Positions 26,086-33,912 are shown, counted from the first letter of the stretch. The stretch is DNA of 50,514 bases from Anaerolineales bacterium (GCA_020634935.1 JACKAT010000038.1:1-50514), one strand, 5' to 3'. Made by a program: numbers and translations. The notes: a model not told the origin generated them from the letters alone.

Positions 26086-27519
26086 ATGATCCAAAAACTA
26101 ACCATCTCTTTTTTTTTGATACTGCTCTTGAGCCTGATCTGGTTTGTAACGGGTCTTATAAATGTTAAAGCCGCTCCGAGTCATACTATTAAAGATAATT
26201 ACGCTATGGTATTAGCGCCCCGGATAGAAACTTTAACACCAGCCAACAGGCTAACCGAGCCGGTATTGATCGGTCAAACCGGGGTTACGGCCACCAGTTC
26301 ATCCAAACTCTACTTTCCGGCCATTGTCAATAACTTCTGTTCTACCGTCTTTAATTATAATGAACCCATTCGTTATAATCTGAGTAAAATCAACGCCGAA
26401 ACAGCCTGGAATAGCTGTTCGCAGGGTGAAGGGATCATCGTAGCCGTCGTCGATACCGGCATCGACCTCGATCACCCGGATTTGCAGGCTAACCTGGTTA
26501 GCGGCCAGAGCTTTGTCTCCGGCACCAGCAGCCCCGATGATGATGCCGGCCACGGCACCCATGTGGCCGGCATGGTGGCCGGAGTGAGCAACAACGGCGG
26601 CATTATCGGCGTGGCGCCCAAAGCTAGCCTCATGCCGGTTAAGGTGCTGGATAGCCAAGGCAGCGGCTCGCTTTATGATGTGGCCGATGGCATCGAGTGG
26701 GCCACTGATAATGGCGCTAACGTGATTAATCTGAGTTTGGGCAGTGTGGGCAATTCGTCCACGTTGCAAGCCGCCGTGGATTATGCGACCAACCAAGGCG
26801 CGTTGCTGGTAGCAGCCGGTGGCAACTGTGGAGACGCTTATTACTATCTTAACGGCTGTTCTTATCGCGATCAACCGGTTTATCCGGCCGCCTATACCAA
26901 TGTGATGGCGGTGGCCTCTACAGATAGCAGCGATAATCAATCCAGTTTCTCGAATGAAGGCAGTTACATCGAAATAGCCGCGCCAGGTAGCAGCATTTAC
27001 AGCACCTACCCCTCCGGCGCCTATGCCACGATGAGCGGCACCTCGATGGCTTCCCCCCACGTGGCCGGCCTGGCGGCGCTCATTTGGTCGCAAAATCCGG
27101 ACTGGACCAACCAGGAGGTACGCAGTCAAATCAGGGCCACAGCCCAAGATTTAGGCAGTAGCGGCTGGGACAGCCAGTTTGGTTATGGCCGTATCGATGC
27201 CAGCGCTGCGCTGAACAGCCAGACCACTACGGCCTCTACCGTCAATCCAGGCACAGAAGCAACTGACGCCGCTGCGGTCGATGCGCCTTACGTCCCCGGC
27301 GAGATTCTCCTTAAGCTCCGCAGCGATGTTACCGTCAACCATGTCCTCGATCCGGCCCGACTGGCCCAGAATAAGGTCAAGGTCGCCGGCACGATCGACC
27401 AACTTGGCGTGATGAAGTTAACAGTAACGGCCGGGCAGGAGCAAGAGCTATTGGCCGAACTACTTAACTCCGGTGGGGTGATCTACGCCGAACTAAACTA
27501 CATCGTGACGGTTCACTAA
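26086..27519 (+). CDS. Secreted subtilisin-family (S8) serine protease with C-terminal propeptide-like domain
   Basis: A 477-aa exported protease. The signal peptide covers residues 1-30 (ISFFLILLLSLIWFVTGLIN). The catalytic triad is complete: D123 in VAVVDTGIDLDHPDL, H156 in GHGTHVAGMV and S320 in GTSMASPHVAGLAAL. The oxyanion Asn is in AAGGNCGD. The catalytic domain ends near 375. The last 80 residues (YVPGEILLKLRSDVTVNHVL ... LNYIVTV) resemble the N-terminal fold-assisting propeptide of other subtilases but sit at the C-terminus, with only a short non-matching N-terminal pro-region. It is co-transcribed with the lipoprotein gene five bases upstream. Confidence 0.92.
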   Translation: MIQKLTISFFLILLLSLIWFVTGLINVKAAPSHTIKDNYAMVLAPRIETLTPANRLTEPVLIGQTGVTATSSSKLYFPAIVNNFCSTVFNYNEPIRYNLSKINAETAWNSCSQGEGIIVAVVDTGIDLDHPDLQANLVSGQSFVSGTSSPDDDAGHGTHVAGMVAGVSNNGGIIGVAPKASLMPVKVLDSQGSGSLYDVADGIEWATDNGANVINLSLGSVGNSSTLQAAVDYATNQGALLVAAGGNCGDAYYYLNGCSYRDQPVYPAAYTNVMAVASTDSSDNQSSFSNEGSYIEIAAPGSSIYSTYPSGAYATMSGTSMASPHVAGLAALIWSQNPDWTNQEVRSQIRATAQDLGSSGWDSQFGYGRIDASAALNSQTTTASTVNPGTEATDAAAVDAPYVPGEILLKLRSDVTVNHVLDPARLAQNKVKVAGTIDQLGVMKLTVTAGQEQELLAELLNSGGVIYAELNYIVTVH

Positions 27520-27700
27520 TGGGCTAATTTTAGCCGAGGCTGTTCAGCAAATCATACCCGATATTCAAATTATATTAATGACAGCGGCCTATAATGGCCA
27601 AGATATATACGCCGAACTGTGCTCCTTAAATCGAGTTAGTTTTCTGGCTAAACCTTTTTACATCGCGCAATTAAAAGAACTACTTCAAGGCAAAGGATAA
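27515..27700 (+). pseudogene. Response-regulator receiver-domain remnant (C-terminal half)
   Basis: An open stretch without a start reads NGLILAEAVQQIIPDIQIIL, MTAAYNGQDIYAELCSLNRV and SFLAKPFYIAQLKELLQGKG before a stop. It matches the second half of a CheY-like receiver, including the switch Thr (LMTAA) and the conserved Lys-Pro (LAKPF). The half with the acidic pocket and phospho-acceptor Asp is absent; the preceding DNA is the end of the protease gene in another frame. The protease may therefore have been inserted, or the upstream half deleted. Confidence 0.8.
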
Positions 27701-27705
27701 CATCA

Positions 27706-28188
27706 ATGAATACCCAAGATAGAAAATTTAAAAGAACTTTTATATGGACCGGACTGGGGCTGGTTGGTCTTTTTATCTTAATCCAACTCATACCGGTTAC
27801 CCATGACAATCCAACAGTGACCCAAGAGATACAGTGGAACTCATCTGAAACCCGGGCCTTGGCTCAAGACGCCTGTTTTGACTGCCACAGTAATGAAACC
27901 GTTTGGCCCTGGTACAGCTATGTGGCCCCGGTCTCCTGGCGAGTGGCTGGCCATGTTCATGAGGGGCGTCAGCGTTTGAACTTTTCCGAGTGGGACCAGC
28001 CCAACGAAAACGCCCATGAGATTATCGAAGCCATTACCTCAGGCGAGATGCCGTTACGAGACTACCTACTCATGCATCCCGAAGCGCAATTGACCGATGA
28101 GGGAACCCAAGTGCTGGCCGCCGGTCTCGAACAAACGTTGGCTGCCGATCCCCCCATCGAACGACAAGGAAGACCGCGTAGAGATTAG
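27706..28188 (+). CDS. Haem-binding domain protein (Haem_bd family)
   Basis: A 160-aa membrane-anchored protein with one N-terminal helix (TFIWTGLGLVGLFILIQLIP). It carries a Haem_bd-type domain with C57-F-D-C60-H61 in ACFDCHSNETVWPWYSYVAP, VSWRVAGHVHEGR and ITSGEMPLRDYLLMHPEAQL. The CxxCH would bind haem c covalently outside the membrane. The family is small and its partners vary; a redox or haem-sensing role is likely but unproven. The start follows AAGGATAACATCA. It begins six bases after the receiver remnant stop and ends before a family C repeat. Confidence 0.9.
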   Translation: MNTQDRKFKRTFIWTGLGLVGLFILIQLIPVTHDNPTVTQEIQWNSSETRALAQDACFDCHSNETVWPWYSYVAPVSWRVAGHVHEGRQRLNFSEWDQPNENAHEIIEAITSGEMPLRDYLLMHPEAQLTDEGTQVLAAGLEQTLAADPPIERQGRPRRD

Positions 28189-28218
28189 ACCGGGCATCGT
28201 ACGGCCACAGCCGTTTTA

Positions 28219-28270
28219 GTGGAGCAACAAAGCTGGCTTTGTTAAAGTCAAAGCCAGCTTTGACGCTCCA
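28219..28270. repeat. Family C palindromic repeat, copy 2
   Basis: GGAGCAACAAAGCTGGCTTT and GTCAAAGCCAGCTTTGACGC plus TCC form nested hairpins just after the haem-binding gene, where they might end its transcript. Confidence 0.7.
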
Positions 28271-28414
28271 CTCTCCTCTTTTACCCATTCCTAATTTATC
28301 CCCTCAATTGGCCCACCGCCAATTCCTCAAGAATTACAGAATTTCTACACAAAATCTAAACATCTTTTTGGTAAAGTTTTCTTAACCTACATCGACATCG
28401 TTTTGGAGCATGTG

Positions 28415-29242
28415 ATGAACACTCAACTTCATCGTAATTTATCTATTCAAGCGGCGATCCCACCGGCTGTGAGCCGCTGGCAGGGCTTGCTGGATCGCTT
28501 TGAGTCGATCGACCTGGCGCACATGGACGAAGTGGCCTTGCTAAACCGCACCGACACCAAGTATGTCCTCACCACCAACCAGCTTTATCAAGCGCTGGCC
28601 GCACTCGGCGCCCAGTACTGGGTGTTGGATGTGGATGGGATTCGGCTGAACCACTATCGCACTCTCTACTTCGACACGGTTGATTTTCGCTTGTATATGC
28701 GCCATCATGCCGGCGGGCGCAATCGCTACAAGGTTCGCAGTCGCGAATATGTCGATACGCACCTGTCGTTTCTTGAGGTTAAACATAAGGTCGATGAGCG
28801 AACCATCAAAAATCGCCTGCAAACGCCGGCTTTCGTCACCCGCTTTACGCCCAAAACCAGCCACTTTGTCAGCGCGTACACGCCGCTCGACCCCCAAAGT
28901 CTGGAGCCTAAACTCATCAATGGTTTTTCGCGCATTACCCTGGTCAGTAAATATCACCAGGAACGGTTGACGCTGGATCTCAACCTGCACTTTTTTAACG
29001 ATACCCAAAATGCGGTGCTGCCCAATATTGCCATCGCCGAAGTCAAACAAGACGGCATTAATCGCCATTCGGATTTTGTCCGGTATATGCGAGCCATGAA
29101 TATTCGGCCCGGCGGCTTTAGCAAATATTGCGTTGGCGTCTCGATGTTGTATCCGCATATAAAACACAACAACTTTAAACCCCATCTACGATTAATCAAC
29201 AAACTTATGCGAGGAAATAACAATGTTCACCGAACTCACTAG
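28415..29242 (+). CDS. VTC-domain polyphosphate polymerase-like protein
   Basis: A 275-aa VTC-domain protein; in eukaryotes this domain builds polyphosphate from ATP inside a basic tunnel. The tunnel motifs are visible: LLNRTDTKYVL (42-52), LYFDTVDFRLYMRHHAGGRN, RYKVRSREY (104-112), FLEVKHKVDERTIKNRL and ISKY-like GFSKYCVGVSML near the C-terminus. The ATG at 28415 follows GGAG with a six-base spacer; a TTG at 28403 is the longer alternative. It overlaps the next gene (DUF4956) by 20 bases, and the same pair recurs in many bacteria. It may make or process polyphosphate at the inner face of the membrane. Confidence 0.88.
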   Translation: MNTQLHRNLSIQAAIPPAVSRWQGLLDRFESIDLAHMDEVALLNRTDTKYVLTTNQLYQALAALGAQYWVLDVDGIRLNHYRTLYFDTVDFRLYMRHHAGGRNRYKVRSREYVDTHLSFLEVKHKVDERTIKNRLQTPAFVTRFTPKTSHFVSAYTPLDPQSLEPKLINGFSRITLVSKYHQERLTLDLNLHFFNDTQNAVLPNIAIAEVKQDGINRHSDFVRYMRAMNIRPGGFSKYCVGVSMLYPHIKHNNFKPHLRLINKLMRGNNNVHRTH

Positions 29243-29867
29243 CTTTATCCTGGGCGCCGGCCTGAATTTGGCTGTGGCCCTGCTTATTGTCCGATTCATT
29301 TACTATCCAACCACACAAGATAAGAATTACGTCTTTACATTTTTGGCCTTTAACACCACTATTTATTTTGTACTGGGGCTGCTAACCAGCGTTGAGGTCA
29401 GTGTAGGCATCGGGTTTGGCCTGTTCGCCATCTTTTCCGTGCTGCGCTACCGCACCGACGAGATGCCCACGCGGGAGATGACTTACTTATTCATCATCAT
29501 CGCTCTGCCGGTGATGAATGCCATGCTGGCCTCAAGTGACAGCCTGGTGAAGTTGTTAATTGCCAATGGGGCCGTGGTGACGCTGCTCTATGTATTGGAA
29601 CGGGGTTGGGGCTTTCACTTTGAAGCCAGCAAGAAAATCACCTACGAAAACATCGCCCTGATCGCTCCAGCCTATCGAGCGCAGTTGCTGGCCGACCTCC
29701 AAGAACGCACCGGCCTGCCGGTCAAACGGGTTGAAATCGGCCGGATCGATTTTCTGCGTGATACGGCTGAGCTTAAGATCTATTACGATGAACCCCCACT
29801 TGGCGCCCACGCGCCTGCTCAGGTTGAAGGTCTTCCTTCGCAGGCTCGTCACATTTTGGAATCTTAG
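29223..29867 (+). CDS. DUF4956 membrane protein, partner of the VTC protein
   Basis: This 214-aa protein has about four transmembrane helices in residues 1-120 (FILGAGLNLAVALLIVRFIY, YVFTFLAFNTTIYFVLGLLT, VGIGFGLFAIFSVLRYRTDE, MTYLFIIIALPVMNAMLASS) and a cytosolic ferredoxin-like C-terminal domain with LLADLQERTGLPVKRVEIGR. FSVLRYRTDEMPTREMTYLF is the family hallmark. It starts inside the VTC gene (20-base overlap; GAGG before ATG), so the two are translationally linked and probably form a membrane complex. No enzymatic function is established. Confidence 0.9.
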   Translation: MFTELTSFILGAGLNLAVALLIVRFIYYPTTQDKNYVFTFLAFNTTIYFVLGLLTSVEVSVGIGFGLFAIFSVLRYRTDEMPTREMTYLFIIIALPVMNAMLASSDSLVKLLIANGAVVTLLYVLERGWGFHFEASKKITYENIALIAPAYRAQLLADLQERTGLPVKRVEIGRIDFLRDTAELKIYYDEPPLGAHAPAQVEGLPSQARHILES

Positions 29868-29890
29868 AGACTGTTTTAGAAGTCTTTCAG

Positions 29891-29973
29891 GGTCCACAAA
29901 TAGACACAGATTTACACTGATAATATCAAAATTGAGATAAAAATCTGTGATTATCAGGGTAAATCTGTGGACC
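29891..29973. repeat. Inverted repeat with ACAGATTTAC arms
   Basis: GGTCCAC..CACAGATTTACACTGATAAT on the left pairs with ATTATCAGGGTAAATCTGTG plus GACC on the right. There is no ORF. Confidence 0.55.
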
Positions 29974-30215
29974 AATCTGTAAACTTCCACCTTTAAAAGA
30001 TGGCAATCCCCCTTTAACACGCTCAGGTTAATAATCTGAGCGTGTTAAACAGCCCCCTCTTATATAGACAACTTGGACTATCTCAATAATCCTGATGGTG
30101 TTGACCGGAATTACCCTATTTGGTATAGTCAGTAGTGGATGGGTGTGCTAGGCTAAAGCTACCGCTTAGGCTCACCCGGTTGGGCCAAAATAGTGTATCT
30201 TATATTTCTTATGAG

Positions 30216-30335
30216 TTACGCAGTTCAAAACGTGACAGTCACTTAGACGCAATAAATCGACTTGTTTGGACTAAATGGACGTTCATTTTCGGCAAAAAGT
30301 GACTGTCACCGGGTTCGTTACACCCAACTGCGTAG
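30216..30335. repeat. Family A palindromic repeat, copy 2
   Basis: It starts TTACGCAGTTCAAAACGTGA and ends CGTTACACCCAACTGCGTA, with inner GTGACAGTCACTT and AAAGTGACTGTCACC. It is the reverse orientation of copy 3 and closely similar to it through its whole length. It ends 37 bp before the mscL start, so it overlaps the likely mscL promoter region. Confidence 0.8.
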
Positions 30336-30372
30336 GTCCTATTTCTATCCAGAACGATTACAAGGACATACA

Positions 30373-30876
30373 GTGCTCAAAATCATCAACGATCTCAAAG
30401 AATTTGCCATGCGAGGGAATGTGGTGGATCTGGCCGTCGGTTTTACGGTCGGAGCTGCCTTCACGACCATTGCCCGGTCGCTGGTCGATGATATGATTAT
30501 GCCGGTAGTCGGCTTGATTGTGGGTGAGGTTGAATTCAAGGATTTGTTTTGGCTGCTTAAAGCCGGGCCAAACCAACCCCCGCCCTACACCACCCTGGCC
30601 GACGCCCAAGCCGCCGGAGCGGTCACCATCAATTACGGAGTCTTTATCAACAATGTGCTGGCTTTTGTCATTGTCACATTAGTTATGTTTTTTCTCATCC
30701 GGCTGGCTAACCGCATCGAACGCGAACTTGAAGAAGGCTTTGGTACCGCGGAAGACACCATCCCAACGCACAAGAAATGCCCCTTCTGTCTATCAACTAT
30801 TCCCCGCAAGGCCACTCGCTGCCCTCAATGTACTTCCGATCTGCAACCGATTGAAGAAACAGAAACATCGGCCTGA
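30373..30876 (+). CDS. mscL: Large-conductance mechanosensitive channel with C-terminal zinc ribbon
   Basis: MscL opens under membrane tension to release solutes during osmotic downshock. The 167-aa protein reads (M)LKIINDLKEFAMRGNVVDLA from a GTG at 30373 with AAGGA six bases upstream; a longer frame would run through a repeat. TM1 follows (VGFTVGAAFTTIARSLVDDM then IMPVVGLIVG), then the periplasmic loop with TINYGVFINNV and TM2 (VLAFVIVTLVMFFLIRLANR). Unlike the standard protein, which ends in a short helical bundle, it ends in a four-cysteine ribbon C136-x2-C139-x10-C150-x2-C153 (CPFC, CPQC). It appears to be a single-gene unit. Confidence 0.93.
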   Translation: MLKIINDLKEFAMRGNVVDLAVGFTVGAAFTTIARSLVDDMIMPVVGLIVGEVEFKDLFWLLKAGPNQPPPYTTLADAQAAGAVTINYGVFINNVLAFVIVTLVMFFLIRLANRIERELEEGFGTAEDTIPTHKKCPFCLSTIPRKATRCPQCTSDLQPIEETETSA

Positions 30877-31324
30877 ATACCATATCTTCATTCTCAATTC
30901 TTCATTCTCAATTCTTCATTCCCCACCTCCTGCTCTAAAGAACAGGGAACTAACCTGGCCTTTTGGCTTAACTCTAATCTGATCCTTGGCCTGATACCAT
31001 TATACATAGCTGCCGTTTATAATAAATGCAACTGGCTCTCAGCCGCTCTCGACACGTAGAACGTCGGACGTGGGCTGTAAGGGAATACCAAATGCTATGA
31101 GGCTTGTCCAATAATAACTCTATTTAACGAGTCCGACAGGCTCGATTGAGACGGCATCGACAATCAAAATTTACCGGAGCGACAAAGCTTACTTTGTCAT
31201 TCACGGCCAGGTCAAAGTAAACTTTGACGCTCCGGGTCTGTATTTTCAGTACGGTCAAAGTAAACTTTGACGCTCCAGGTCTGTATTTTCAGACAACCCT
31301 TACTATAATGTCCAGGAGGATATG
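30877..31324. other. Intergenic region with short tandem repeat and family C repeats
   Basis: It holds a TTCATTCTCAATTC-type tandem repeat (30888-30925) and family C repeats (31174-31278). A TATAAT at 31304-31309 lies upstream of the Rieske gene but has no good -35 hexamer at the usual distance. No gene is seen. Confidence 0.5.
31174..31278. repeat. Family C palindromic repeat, copy 3 (partly duplicated)
   Basis: CGGAGCGACAAAGCTTACTT is followed by two tandem copies of GGTCAAAGTAAACTTTGACG then CTCC..GGTCTGTATTTTCAG (period about 54 bp). The right copy ends about 45 bp before the Rieske gene start. Confidence 0.7.
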
Positions 31325-33064
31325 ATGACATCGAGTCCAAATTATGTCTTTGCGGCCAAACTTAGCGAGGTTCAAGCCGCCGGCTGCACCGCCGTTCACG
31401 TCAACGGCCATACGGTGGCGTTGTTTGCCCACAATGACCAGATTTATGCGGTTGATAACCGCTGTCCGCATATGGGGTTTCCGCTCGACAAAGGCACGGT
31501 CAAGGATGGCATCCTGACCTGCTACTGGCACTACGCCCGGTTCGATCTGGCCAGCGGCGGCACCTTTGACCAGTTCGCCGATGACGTCCGCGCCTTCCCG
31601 GTTGAGATCCGAGACGATGAGGTGTGGATCGATGTGGCCCCGCCCGACGATCTCAAAGGTCATCATCGGGAGCGGCTGCGGGTAGGCTTGGAGCGTGATT
31701 TGCCGTTGGTCATCGGCAAGGCCGCCTTGGTACTGCTGGAACATGACGACGACTCGGTGACGCCGTTCCGCGTGGGGCTGGAGTTTGGCACGCGTTATCG
31801 TCAGGCCGGCTGGGGGCAGGGGTTGACGATTCTGGTCTGCATGATGAATATCCTGCCCTATTTGAACCAGGAGGATAAGCCCCGAGCCTTGTATAAAGGC
31901 TTATCGGCCGTGGCCCGCGAAAGTTTTGGCTCCGCGCCTCGATTTCCGATCCGGCCCTTGACCAGCAACACCACCGATATTCCCACCTTCAAACGCTGGT
32001 TTCGCCAATTCATCGAAGTGCGCGACGACGAAGGCGCCGAACGCTGCCTGGTCTCCGCCATCCGCGCCGGAGCCGATGACCGGCAGTTGGCCGACATCCT
32101 GTTTTCCGCCGTAACCGACCATCGCTACATCCAAATTGGTCACGTGGCTGACTTCACCAACAAAGCCTTTGAAGCGCTGGACATTGCCGGTTGGGACCTG
32201 GCCGAAACGGTGCTGCCTAGCCTGGTCACGGCCTACGCCAACGCCAGCCGCCAGGAAGAATCCAATGCCTGGCGCAACCCGATTGACCTAATCGAGATCC
32301 TGGACGACGCCTTTGGCCGGCTGCCCCAAGTGGTCGCCCAAGGGCGTGAGTTGCGCGGACAATGGCCGGGCCATGACGACCTCATCCCCATCCTGCTCAG
32401 CGATAACCCCCGCGACAGCGTTGAGGCGCTGCTGGCCGCGCTGGCTGCCGGGGCAGCCGAAACAGAACTGGCTGCGACGGTTTCATACGCGGCGGCTTTG
32501 CGCATCGCTCGGTTCCACACCAGCAACGAATTCACCGATTGGGACACCGCCCTGCACACCTTTACCTTTGCCAACGCCATCGAACAGGGGTTGCGCCGAG
32601 CGCCCTCGATCGAACTGCTGCGCGGCGTCTTCGATGCGGCCATGAGCGTTTATCTGGACCGCTTCCTCAATATCCCGGCGACGCCCTTGCCCCAACCCAA
32701 CGGTAATACCGCAGATACGGCCGCCTTGCTGGCTGAACTGCCGGCCTTGCTCAACCGGCAGCAGCAAGTCAACCAGGCCGCCGATTACGTAGCCCGCTAT
32801 CTATTCCACGATGGCCAGCCGGACCCGCTCCTGGCCATGCTGGGCAAGCTGCTGCTGCGAGAGGATCGCGACTTTCACACCATTCAGACGGTGGAAGGGG
32901 CGTTTAAACAGTATTCGCGCCGGCGCGGCGCCGATGCCGGCAACCATACTTTGATTGCCGCATCACGTTACTTGGCAGCCCACGCCCCCACGGTTCGCGC
33001 CCAGGAGCAGACTTTTAGCATCGCCCAACGACTGCATCGCGGCGAGCGTCTGTTTGAAGGTTGA
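31325..33064 (+). CDS. Rieske [2Fe-2S] protein with a large helical C-terminal domain
   Basis: A 579-aa soluble protein (ATG 31325 after AGGAGG; an ATG three bases earlier is too close to it). The N-terminal Rieske domain (about 7-105) has the cluster ligands C47-P-H49 and C66-x2-H69 in NRCPHMGFPLD and ILTCYWHY, spaced as in Rieske ferredoxins. The remaining 470 residues are Ala/Leu-rich helical sequence without a recognised oxygenase catalytic domain. Phrases such as WGQGLTILVCMMNILPYL and AAGAAETELAATVSYAAALR recall long Rieske-linked proteins of unknown role, and several His/Asp pairs could bind metal. It has no redox partner gene nearby. It is flanked on both sides by palindromic repeats. 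Confidence 0.85.
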   Translation: MTSSPNYVFAAKLSEVQAAGCTAVHVNGHTVALFAHNDQIYAVDNRCPHMGFPLDKGTVKDGILTCYWHYARFDLASGGTFDQFADDVRAFPVEIRDDEVWIDVAPPDDLKGHHRERLRVGLERDLPLVIGKAALVLLEHDDDSVTPFRVGLEFGTRYRQAGWGQGLTILVCMMNILPYLNQEDKPRALYKGLSAVARESFGSAPRFPIRPLTSNTTDIPTFKRWFRQFIEVRDDEGAERCLVSAIRAGADDRQLADILFSAVTDHRYIQIGHVADFTNKAFEALDIAGWDLAETVLPSLVTAYANASRQEESNAWRNPIDLIEILDDAFGRLPQVVAQGRELRGQWPGHDDLIPILLSDNPRDSVEALLAALAAGAAETELAATVSYAAALRIARFHTSNEFTDWDTALHTFTFANAIEQGLRRAPSIELLRGVFDAAMSVYLDRFLNIPATPLPQPNGNTADTAALLAELPALLNRQQQVNQAADYVARYLFHDGQPDPLLAMLGKLLLREDRDFHTIQTVEGAFKQYSRRRGADAGNHTLIAASRYLAAHAPTVRAQEQTFSIAQRLHRGERLFEG

Positions 33065-33070
33065 GACATT

Positions 33071-33145
33071 TCTTCTCAAAAAGGAAGGGGTTTTGTAGGA
33101 CAAACTTAAGTTTGTCCTACGTTACCTCGAATGATTGAGCAGCTA
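33071..33145. repeat. Family E palindromic repeat, copy 1
   Basis: The perfect 26-bp palindrome at 33095-33120 (GTAGGACAAACTTAAGTTTG then TCCTAC) has weaker outer arms TCTTCTCAA and TTGAGCAGC. It lies between two convergent genes and may terminate both. Copy 2 is at 35050-35126. Confidence 0.7.
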
Positions 33146-33159
33146 CGTTGAAACCGATC

Positions 33160-33537
33160 TTAACGAGAGTTGCGATTAAAAAGGAATAGCCGTATCCCGA
33201 TCAGGGCCAGCCCGGCCACAGCCCCTAACACCACTGCGGCTCTGACATCGATGGCCAGTTGGGACGGTCCGTTGAAATGGTTGGCAATCGCCACCCCCAC
33301 TCGGCCGCCGATCACGTCAATCTGGCGCGCGATGATCAGCCCGCTGCCGCCTTCTTGCAGCCTCACCGATTGGGCCGACATAACCGCCGCGCCGCCCTCT
33401 TGAATCGAGATGGTGTTGCCTTTAATCAGCATCGCCCCGCCGTCTCGAATATCGACGCTGTTGGCGTTGATGACGGCTGCCCCGCTGTCTTTCAGGTGAA
33501 CCGTTTCCGTCCCATTGCTAACGCCGTTGTTTTTCAT
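33160..33537 (-). CDS. Small membrane-anchored repeat protein (beta-helix-like), unknown function
   Basis: A 125-aa protein from the ATG at 33537 (GGAGAAGG upstream; an in-frame ATG at 33543 directly abuts that site). Residues 10-85 consist of about four 17-residue repeats of the form V-x-L-x-x-(G)G-A-x-x-I-x-A-x-x (VHLKDSGAAVINANS, VDIRDGGAMLIKGNT, ISIQEGGAAVMSAQS, VRLQEGGSGLIIARQ), a pattern expected for a small right-handed beta-helix such as bactofilin-type proteins. One C-terminal helix (VVLGAVAGLALIGIRLFLF) anchors it. It may be a scaffold or polymer-forming protein. No family was recognised with certainty. Confidence 0.7.
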   Translation of the reverse strand: MKNNGVSNGTETVHLKDSGAAVINANSVDIRDGGAMLIKGNTISIQEGGAAVMSAQSVRLQEGGSGLIIARQIDVIGGRVGVAIANHFNGPSQLAIDVRAAVVLGAVAGLALIGIRLFLFNRNSR

Positions 33538-33571
33538 GATCATCCTTCTCCTTGCGATTTTTACTTTTTTG

Positions 33572-33701
33572 GCAACTGCTCAGACATGTCATTTCGGAGC
33601 CGAAGGCGGAGAAATCCCTATAGCGTCTGCTTGCAAACATCGTTCTCAGGGATTTCTCGCTCCTTCGTCGCTCGAAATGACATGATAGCTCAGTGGTTGC
33701 C
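33572..33701. repeat. Family B palindromic repeat, copy 2
   Basis: The ends are GGCAACTGCTCAG and CTCAGTGGTTGCC. The interior has GTCATTTCGGAGC, GAGAAATCCC, GGGATTTCTCGCTCCTTCGT and CGCTCGAAATGACATGA. It lies upstream of the beta-helix-like gene. Confidence 0.8.
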
Positions 33702-33721
33702 TTTTTTGGAATTAGGCCGTT

Positions 33722-33750
33722 TGTAGAACAATTTGGCAAATTGTTCTACA
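33722..33750. repeat. Perfect 29-bp palindrome
   Basis: TGTAGAACAATTTG and CAAATTGTTCTACA are separated by one base. It lies between a family B and a family A repeat, giving three palindromic elements in a row. Confidence 0.7.
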
Positions 33751-33755
33751 TAGGA

Positions 33756-33877
33756 CTTACGCAGTTGGGTGTAACGAACCCGGTGACAGTCACTTTTTGC
33801 CGAAAAGGAACGTCCGCTTAGCCCCAACAAATCGATTTATCGCGTCTAAGTGACGGTCACCTTTTGAACTGTGTAAC
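33756..33877. repeat. Family A palindromic repeat, copy 3
   Basis: It starts TTACGCAGTTGGGTGTAACG and ends TTTTGAACTGTGTAA. Read on the minus strand it aligns end to end with copy 2, including ACTTAGACGC, AATAAATCGA and CGTTCATTTTCGGC in its centre. Confidence 0.8.
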
Positions 33878-33912
33878 TCCTACTACAAACGGTGTAAAAC
33901 TAATTTTTTCAG

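Larger units (their letters stand above)
29868..30372. other. Gene-free region with hairpins and repeats
   Basis: It contains an inverted repeat (29891-29973), a hairpin with 14-bp stem TTTAACACGCTCAG and 9-base loop (30013-30049, no T-tract, possibly ending the VTC-DUF4956 transcript) and a family A repeat (30216-30335) just before mscL. No gene is seen. Confidence 0.55.

Noticed and set aside
30262..30372. Longer MscL start through a TTG
   Set aside because: The extension is translated from a palindromic repeat; the GTG at 30373 gives the standard MscL N-terminus.
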